DNA of 64,000 nucleotides from Ophiosphaerella korrae (taxonomy: Eukaryota > Ascomycota > Dothideomycetes > Pleosporales > Phaeosphaeriaceae), in NCBI GenBank assembly GCA_028456385.1, contig JALNQF010000129.1, forward strand, positions 1 through 64,000. Reading direction: 5' to 3'. The notes under the pieces were generated by a model. It was not told the origin of the DNA. It ran no database searches and worked only from the letters and a program-made list of their open reading frames with translations. The translations under genes were made by a program, and so were the position numbers. Positions 56,911 through 64,000 of this stretch are shown here, piece after piece. The stretch's first letter is position 1; every line of letters begins with the position of its first letter.

Positions 56911-58797
56911 ATGAACACGGACCCATCCCCATACCACGATATTGTGGTGTTATTCTGCCATGGTCTACATGGAGAACTACTATCGGTTGAAGGCAGCGCC
57001 GCAAGCCATATCACCCGTCACTGGTCCCATATCCAAAGTCTAACAGCTTCGGGTCCACAAATTTCCACACTTCTTCCATCTGGAAGCTACATCACTACCA
57101 AAACAATCGATACATCAGAGTGCGATGACCTGCACCTTTGTGCGACGCCTGCATGTCATCACCATGTGATTCGAGAGTTGCACCAACCAATGAAAAATTA
57201 CCATGTCGGTCTCATCAGATGTGCTCGATTCGACGAAAACGAAATGAAGACTGCATTTAGAGACTGGCTGGAGACGTTCATACTACTGGAGACAAGTCTC
57301 CGACCCAGTATTGACGCATCGCACCTCCAGGACGACAAAGTCCTGCAAACCATTGAGCATATCGTAGCTCTGTTTGAGGCCACATTAAAGAACGTTGCAT
57401 CAAAAGATGAGTGGGATACAGGGCGTGACCTATTCAGGAGCAGAGTCTTGAATTACATCGTTCACAATGAACGCATTCAAATGTGCGTGCCTGCGTTTCC
57501 CTGTAAATCTCCGAATCCACGCAAAGTTGGAGGAGTGGATCCGGATATGGCCGAGCGCATTGCGCTACAGACTCTACAGAAGTTTGCACAACGGGTCAAC
57601 GCTATATACGCCCCGGGTGTGACAGTTTGGATAGTTAGTGACGGTCACGTGTTCTCAGACTGCAGTAAGTGTTCAATCAATCCGCGAGTAACTGTATACT
57701 AACTATCTCAAGTTGGCATAGACGATGAAGCTATCGATAGCTACGATCAAAAGCTTAGAGATCTATATCGCAGCATGTTCCCCTCGGCGGAGGACCAACA
57801 AGCCGTTCAGTTCAGTGGGCTCACCGAGATGTTCTTTTCGAATTTAGAGGCGCGCATAACTTTTAATGATGATTGGTCTGACCATCTACAAATAGAACAC
57901 CCTATAAACTCTAGTATCTCCGGAGATGCAGAACTGGCCCGGAAGATTATGATGGCCGGATTTCAGGACTCACGAGAGCAATTCCGCCAACTGATTGCAG
58001 ATCAAAATCTTACAACGCTGAATCTGTACCGAGGACAAGCACGATTCATGCAAGAGGACCTTCAAGATCCCGCATTCCTTGGAATGTCCAACAAGAAAAA
58101 GAAGAAGGTTTCTTTCATTGTGGCAACAGAGATGATTGCCAGGAACCAGGCTTATTCCAACCTTCTCGAGCTTCTTCTCCCAAACTACGTGCGGCTTTCC
58201 ATTCACGCTCACTCAAATCGAGGGCCTAAATTCGGTATTCGCCTTTTCCCAAGAGATAGAGTGTACCCCATCGATTCAATCACAGATCGGCAAGAAGTAC
58301 CACCAGCATACGAGTTTCAGGCCCCTACCCCATGGCACAACTCCATCATCAAGATCAAGGGAGACGACAAGATCTATTTGGGAAAATCTGAGCTTGCGCT
58401 CCAAGCCATCGATTCTGGAGACTTTCAAGGTGGTTGGGTCGAGGATGATATCGAGGGCGGTCACTTTGAACTTTCACCAACAGAGATTGAATGCGAATCA
58501 CCTTTGGCAATCACTGCGACGTCATCCTGGGATGCTAAAACAATGGTCGAAGAGACAGTGGAAGGAAAATTCAAGGGCCACAGCATGGAGGTCATCAGCT
58601 TGGATTCTCGAATGATGTTAAAGACAGGGGTAGTTGTCAGGATACGCGACAAGGCATACGATATCTCAGACGCCTCTCGACGCTTCGTGGAGTCTCACGC
58701 TTCTCGAACTTACTTGGAGTCTCACACTCCCCGACATTTCCTGGAGTCACATAATCCTCGGAATCTTTTCAAATCATTTCTCAAGAGAGGGCACTAA
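56911..58797 (+). CDS. DIT1/PvcA-family isocyanide synthase-like protein (copy A)
   Basis: Two exons (56911-57664, 57713-58797; GTAAGT donor, CAAG acceptor) give 612 aa. Residues 1-170 are an N-terminal extension as in yeast Dit1. The DIT1_PvcA core follows: FPCKSPN (196-202), VDPDMAERIALQTLQKF, VWIVSDGHVFSD (239-250), LYRGQARFMQEDL (356-368), VRLSIH (411-416) and TPWHNS (457-462). Bacterial PvcA/IsnA convert an amino acid (Tyr or Trp) plus ribulose-5-phosphate to an isocyanide. Yeast Dit1 works on tyrosine in spore-wall dityrosine synthesis. All core blocks are intact, so an active enzyme is likely; the substrate is inferred to be Tyr or Trp. The C-terminus has an unusual 9-residue repeat. 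Neighbours are a divergent DHA1 exporter and a convergent CYP56-like P450. Confidence 0.87.
58675..58782 (+). repeat. 27-bp coding tandem repeat at the 3' end of the DIT1-like gene A
   Basis: Four 27-bp units encode SRRFVESHA, SRTYLESHT, PRHFLESHN and the degenerate PRNLFKSFL. The first three share R-x-[FY]-[VL]-ESH. It adds a His/Arg-rich tail beyond the usual end of the family core. Confidence 0.85.
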
Positions 58798-59417
58798 TCT
58801 AATCTGGGGGTTTCCGACCAAGGATTTGTTTTGTTGAGCAATTTAGCAAGTTCCCGGAGTTTAGGAAAAATGGTCAGATTGTGACCAGGACATGTGGCCG
58901 TGTCTTACCCTTGGACGCTAGTAGTGAATACTGGTCTTTCTCTAGATTTTCGCAAGGCATATTATGAGTCGAATGAAAATGGTTGCATCTGAGTTGGTCC
59001 TATGCAGTGAATGCCACCAACGTGTGGCGGGGTACACGTGCATGTGAATTTCTACAGGCCTAAGCGACATTTGTTGAGGCGACAAGGAGTATACACACCA
59101 ACTACAGATGTTGGTGAGAGTCGTAACTCGCTTTTGTTGTGTTGCATTAATATTAGTATTAAGACCAACGTTTATGAGTCGGCACATGCAGATGTACAGA
59201 TGCAGCCACACCGCAAGCGAATACCGTAACGACAAGAGAGGGATGTTCTCCGTCCATGATTCTGGATCGTATCTGAAGCAAGGCTTTGATTGGGAAGTTA
59301 TGAATACTGTCTTGGTCTGAGCGTTGTGAACGGTATGACTATCTTGCATGGAGTCAAAGCACGCAACATCGGCTTGACTTATTGCCTCACGACAGCACAT
59401 CAATTTACACCACATGC
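58798..59417. other. Convergent intergenic region
   Basis: 620 bp between the DIT1-like A stop and the P450 stop; should hold both 3' ends. Nothing else seen. Confidence 0.55.
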
Positions 59418-61165
59418 CTATGTTTGGACCTTCTCCTCTTGAAAATCAGGCCTAGCGCTCACCCCCACCCTCGTAATATGCAGTCGCAACATTCTTGGCA
59501 TCAAAGGTCCCGCCTTTTTATGAGCATGTTAGCGCATATTTCACTGTGTCGAGGGCTGCGGAAAACACTTACAGGGGTCATCCTCTTAGGCCATGTTGGG
59601 TCCAACTTCCACTCCAAGCCTAGCAGTAGCTTCGCAATGGATACTCTAGCTCCCATCATTGCATATTTGATACCAAGGCAGGTTCTTTTACCACCATGGA
59701 AGCTGATAAAAGTGGACTTGCTACTTGCTTTGCGGAAAAGCGTGTGAATTTCTTCGGTTGTCTTGCCCCAGCGTGAGGGCCGAAATTCATGAGAGTCTAG
59801 TCCCCAAAATTCTGTATCCCGATTCGTTGTGTATCCGTTGTAGCCACAATATGTGCCCTTTTTCAGCAGTATGTTGTCGCCTAGGACGACATCTTGTTCT
59901 GTGCGGCGGTTCATAAGTTGCGAGATGGGTGGATACATTCGCAATGTTTCGTAGATTGTCGCTGTGAGTAATGGTATTTCTACAAGAGTATATGGGTCCA
60001 CTTGATCTTCCGGACTAAGAGATGAGATTTGATCTCTCAATTCCTGCTGTAATTCCTGTTATCATCATATTAGCATCAATTTGGTAGATAGCAACTTGAG
60101 CATCGCTTTACCTGATGTTCTGCTAGGAGTTTCATCACTCCAAGAAGTAGGATTTGTGGATTTTCATGCCCAGCCAGAAACAATGAAACACAATTTTGTT
60201 GAAACTGGTGGCGGTCACTATAAAGAGATCAGCTTCAAAAATTACTCTCTGCATAAATAGAAGCATACAGGATGCCTGTCTCGTATGCGGTTACGAGCCT
60301 ACATCCAAGGTGGCTCGATTCCATTCCCTCGTTATGCTTGTGCTGATGACCCGAGAGAACTTTCTCACACAGATCGTGCTTAAACTTCATAACCAACCGC
60401 CGCGCTTCCTCACGGCTAGCTATTTTGAAATGGTCTAAGAAAGGGAAATTGAGATAAAACGGGTTGAATATTTTGGGCTTGATATTCGATTGCATCTTTG
60501 AGAACGGTGCATTTGGGTCATCCAGTGTCTGGAATAAAGTCAGATCAATATAGCTGTGGTGTTGAGAAACCTACGCCAAAACTGCTACCAAGTAATGCTT
60601 CACTCAAATTTGCGAGCGTGTAATCCTGTAACGGCTTTGACATTGTCACAACGCCTTTGGTTTCTTGCTCTTTGAGTAAAACGCCGATCAGCTTGTCTGC
60701 ATTCTTGACAATGGTTGAAGGGTCTACGTCCGCCTGCAGTCCTGGTTTTATAATGCTTGCAAATTTCTTCCATGGTTCATTAATTGCGCTGATGATATTC
60801 TCTCCAGTATATAGTGCAACGATAGAATGTGGGTTCTTAATCTGGTTTCCAGCTTTTGGGAAAACGTCGTCCTGCTTCAGCACTTGGTTGATGTAGTCGG
60901 GGCGTGTAACCAGGACATTCCATTGGCCCCCGAAGAAAAGTTTGACAGCACCATATTTGGCCAAAGGTTCTTTGAGATATTGATGCCAGAGACTCTCTTG
61001 GTCAACATCTTTGAAGAGTGGAATAAGCGTGTAGTAGAATGGGATTGTGGGAATATTTCGTGGAAAATGAGATGGTGGTAGGATCCAGCCTGTGATGATC
61101 CGGTACACAGTGTACGACAACAGAATAAAGACCAGCGCACAAATAGTGCTGTAAAGGTAGAGCAT
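59418..61165 (-). CDS. Cytochrome P450, CYP56/DIT2-like
   Basis: Five exons (61165-60575, 60528-60269, 60217-60112, 60055-59573, 59513-59418) give 511 aa. The start places one N-terminal membrane anchor (YSTICALVFILLSYTVY) first. CYP56-type text follows: FPRNIPTIPFYYTLIPLF, EPLAKYGAVKLFFGG, VFPKAGNQIKNPHSIVALYTGENIISA. The I-helix reads AGHENPQ (299-305), so the usual AGxxT Thr is replaced by Asn-Pro as in fungal CYP56. The K-helix is ETLR (Glu355, Arg358), the meander FRPSRW (410-415), and the heme loop FHGGKRTCLG with Cys445. Yeast Dit2 couples formyl-tyrosine into dityrosine. The gene is convergent with DIT1-like A and divergent from DIT1-like B, which argues for a joint pathway. Confidence 0.87.
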
Positions 61166-61945
61166 GATGGAAAATACTATTGTGTAGAACAGAGGCAAAA
61201 AACTGTTTGAGTAGATGATTTCACAGTCCGATCTGACTGGGGTGCGACCAAAATACCCCAGCCAAATCATCATAAACCATCCAGCCTCAGAACAAGCAGT
61301 CTCTCGGTCAATAGTGCCGTCGTACTCAGATCTGAAGCGTGGACTAGGGATCAAGCAACAGTACCGTGCGCACATGCTACCCGCACTGCTCTCTTTACCA
61401 AGCCAACTGATACAGGAACGAGGGTCGATGCAAGACAAACCCTGCAGATGGCGACATAGCACAACAAGGATCTTTTCCTAGCATCTGCAACAACCCAGAA
61501 ATCGAGGAGAAGCAGGCCAGCGTTTTCAAGTATCGTGTAAAACCACTCTAATACTCGCTAAATGTGGTCCTGGGTGGCACGGCCCAAGCAACGAAGAAGT
61601 GCGGAACGTGCTCAGCCAAGCGCCCCCCTTCGCTCTTATACCCGCCAGAGGTTTTTGCATTGGCCCGACGGGCTTGCCTGGCGATGCGGAAGAGACACCA
61701 CATGCGTCATGAAATGGTAGATGCGCTCGCATGGACAAATCGACGACCCGTGCGTGGTCGATTGTCTTGAACAGGTGACTGGGAGGAAACAGCTGAGGAT
61801 CAGTTGATCTTCACGTTAGTCGCAGGCAACGTAGCAAAGAGTTGGCAGTGTGAGTAATCGTTTCACACACATTCGCCAAAGCATAAATGCAATGCTTTGG
61901 TGAAGGGAAAGAAGTCAACCTGCAAGGGTTTTCGGTCTTGTTCAC
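61166..61945. promoter_or_regulatory. Shared promoter of the P450 and DIT1-like gene B
   Basis: 780 bp between divergent start codons. It looks free of other genes. Coordinated expression of the two genes is inferred from the arrangement. Confidence 0.5.
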
Positions 61946-63190
61946 ATGCCTACTTTCCATCCTGTTGCCAAGCCAGTTGCACTTCCGCGCCCACCCGAAC
62001 CTTCTGCAGACGCTCTCAGCGCAAAATCGCATGAAAACCCGCCAACCCTAGCCCCTTACGCTGACGAGAGCTACGAATCAGCGTCTGGGTCTTGCTTAGA
62101 TGACTTATCTGATGCACATGAGGAGGCTGACCCTGACCCAGTAAATTCCTCGATAATGAGAGGCGTTGATCGCAGCACTCCCTTATCGCCTTGCCTAAAG
62201 TCTGAAGGCGATAATCCAATCGCCATTGAAATCCTCCAACTCATCGAAACTCACGGTGTCCAACATGAGGCTCCTTGGCGTGGCATCGCTGGATACAAGT
62301 CTCTTGTAACAGAGCAAGTTAGAGCTAGCCAACCAATTCGTCTATTATTTTCTGGGTTCCCTTTCAAGTCGCCACATGTCGGAGACCTAGTACTAGGCGA
62401 ACTACCAGACCTAGGAGAGAAGCTAGCACTGGAACGCTTGAATGGGTTAGCTTCGAATATCTCAGAGGTCTACGAGAACGGCGCGGAAGTCTACATATGC
62501 TCTGAAGGGCTGGTTTATAATGGTCGGTGCACCTTCGATATTCCTCTTTTCATCAAGCTCTAACAGCAGCTGCAAGATATTCTCGGTATTTCAGACGAAA
62601 CTGTATGGGACTATGTAGTCGCACTCCGCACGATAGCAAAACAGGAAGGACTTGAACACTTGCGCTTCCTCCAACTATGGGATATACTTGGCAACAAAGT
62701 CGGCAACTGGACAAGAGAATATGCTCTCACGCACATCCCATGCATCCAACGCGAGCTCTACTACCGATACACAAACAATCCCAGCGCACCCGACGCGCCT
62801 TACGAAGCAGCCACAAACGACGGAATCCTCGAATACTTCCCAGACATATATTCCCCTAGCCGGCTCGAGGGACAAGCGAAGTTGATCCAGTCTTTGCGGG
62901 ATCGCATGAGGGCATATAGCTCAGCGCTCGATGCTAACAAAGCTGACTACATTCGACTGGCTTCACATAGATTCGGCCATGCGCCAGACGGGAATACGCT
63001 TATAACGTCGCTTCTGCCCCAAGGCAACGAACCCGGTGCTCTTTTGCCGTGGAATTCAGCCATTGCGATCGAGCGGGACGGAAGCTATCGCTCTGCGTAT
63101 ACAAGTGAACTGCAAGATGCGGGCACGTATGAGCTAGTCCTCGATCCAAGTGGCACGATGTCTCACTACCAAGCCAAAGGCGATATATGA
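61946..63190 (+). CDS. Divergent DIT1/PvcA-family protein (copy B)
   Basis: Two exons (61946-62522, 62577-63190) give 396 aa; the TAA at 62561 lies inside the 54-bp intron (GTCGGT...GCAAG), so the gene is not broken. A disordered N-terminus (1-90) precedes the DIT1_PvcA core: FPFKSPH (138-144), GELPDLGEKLALERLNGL, YICSEGLVYNDILG (183-196), DYIRLASH (316-323) and LLPWNSAIAIERDGSY (348-363). Compared with copy A in the same cluster, SDG has become SEG, RLSIH has become RLASH and PWH has become PWN. It lacks the long N-terminal extension and repeat tail of copy A. It could be an enzyme of altered chemistry, a non-catalytic partner of copy A, or a decaying duplicate; the clean frame and splice sites argue against decay. 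Confidence 0.82.
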
Positions 63191-63515
63191 GAACTTTGCA
63201 AGTGTGAGCTTGATCGACACCAGATCTTGGTCGTCGGCTAGATTAAAGCCGAGGTGATTGTACGATAGGTTTGGTTGTATAGCAGTTTTTGATCTTTCAA
63301 TACTTTCTTACTGTACGATAGTTTTGGCTGTACGGTATTCTGGATCGTAAGATAGTTTTTGGATGTACCGGTAGTATGTTCTAGACCTTGTATAAGTAGC
63401 ATTCTTAGACTATCTCAACACTACATAGAACTGGTAAATTGTTCAAACTTTAGCCCAATACTCACTGCCAAACGCCTTCATAGACTCCACTGCTCATCCT
63501 ATCAACCCATCTAGC
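63191..63515. other. Intergenic region with imperfect short repeats
   Basis: 325 bp. Related words gtacgatag.tttgg.tgta occur at about 63259 and 63314, with a further degenerate copy near 63347. Their meaning is unknown; they lie in the 3' region of DIT1-like B and ahead of a small putative gene. Confidence 0.45.
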
Positions 63516-63798
63516 ATGGATATCGAGAGACCAGAATACAAAGATGCCAGCGTTTGTAGTTTATTTGCTCAGCATCCAGGTTGATGTGTGTATTAAATTC
63601 TAGCGAGCATGGGAGAAAGCCAATATAAAAGTCGAGCGCATTCATGAGTTGTTCATTCGGTCGGGCAGTCTAGATAATATCGCTGCCGAATATTATCGCA
63701 TTATGTACCATCCTGTAGATATCAATACCACCTTCGTGAGCATCAAGCAACACAAAAAACCGCTTCTCATCCAACCACCGTCATCGCCATCCACATAA
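63516..63798 (+). CDS. Small putative spliced gene, unrecognised
   Basis: A short first exon (63516-63551, MDIERPEYKDAS) can join, through a 52-bp intron (GTTTGT...CTAG), in phase 0 to 63604-63798 (starting RAWEKANIKVERIHELF), giving 76 aa. The second exon is charged and helix-like with IRSGSLDNIAAEYYRIMYH. I recognise no family. Support is limited to clean phase, a reasonable acceptor and position next to the cluster. Confidence 0.35.
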
Positions 63799-64000
63799 CC
63801 CAAAACCTCATCTCACAAACCGCCTCCCCAACCCAACATCACCAGCCTACTCACAGCGCAAAACATCCCTAACCACGAACTAATCATTAATAGCAATATC
63901 TCACTATATGCCATATCCAAAACGCCCCAAGCCAAACCACAACAACCCAGACAAAACCACAAAACCGCAAAACCCAACGCACAAAAAATAACCTCAAACT
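63799..64000. other. Right end of window, C/A-rich
   Basis: About 200 bp poor in G, rich in ccaa/caaaacc words. No gene seen before the window ends, so what follows the cluster is unknown. Confidence 0.5.

Noticed and set aside
62561..62563. Apparent premature stop in the second DIT1-like gene
   Set aside because: It lies in a 54-bp intron; splicing 62522 to 62577 restores the conserved block around VYNDILGISDE and the frame to the natural stop.
1..64000. tRNA or rRNA genes
   Set aside because: Scanned for T-arm words (ggttcgaatcc and variants) and found none with a fitting acceptor and anticodon arm; a dedicated scan such as tRNAscan would be decisive.

Overview
The window is a fungal nuclear chromosome segment, most likely from a filamentous ascomycete of the Dothideomycetes (probably Pleosporales; inferred from gene families and style, not proven). 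Supporting signs are short 45-130 bp introns with GTRNGT donors and CTRAC-type branch sites, HET-domain and Zn2Cys6 genes, Fot1/pogo transposons, and an extreme A+T block carrying the C-to-T / G-to-A signature of repeat-induced point mutation (RIP).

Layout. 1-9961 is a transposon graveyard: a RIP-destroyed chromodomain Ty3/Gypsy element with both LTRs and its target duplication (85-7177), an inverted fragment of a related element (about 7290-7989), and a 1,859-bp pogo/Fot1-like element (8103-9961) whose left end is RIPped and right end is not. Next comes a conserved block: an SMP/LEA-like gene lacking a clear 5' end, an AIM24-like gene, eIF2-beta, a MIM2-like gene and a DUF7726 gene (10.0-16.0 kb). 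An accessory island at 17-28.7 kb holds a possible deaminase-fold gene, a Zn2Cys6 regulator, and a head-to-head pair made of a 1,340-aa HET protein and a DUF7580-type gene broken by one in-frame TAG. A second conserved block (29-44.4 kb) carries NOP13, NBR1, Ku80, a HOS4-like ankyrin protein, a DFG10-type polyprenal reductase and a PIN4/Par14 parvulin. A second accessory island fills the rest: a canonical HET gene, a 5'-truncated pogo relic, an ATG22-like transporter, a DHA1 (DTR1/QDR-type) exporter, a DIT1/PvcA isocyanide-synthase-like gene, a CYP56/DIT2-type P450 and a second, divergent DIT1/PvcA gene.

The most notable content is the 53-63 kb set. DIT1-like synthase, DIT2-like P450 and DTR1-like exporter are the same three activities yeast uses to make and export the dityrosine precursor of the spore wall. 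Here they sit together with a second DIT1-like gene whose otherwise conserved positions are altered. It reads as an isocyanide/dityrosine-type secondary-metabolite or cell-wall cluster, possibly continuing past the right edge. Exon boundaries throughout were derived by hand from splice sites and phase; all proposed multi-exon models from AIM24 onward sum to multiples of three, except the deaminase-like gene, whose first junctions remain unresolved.
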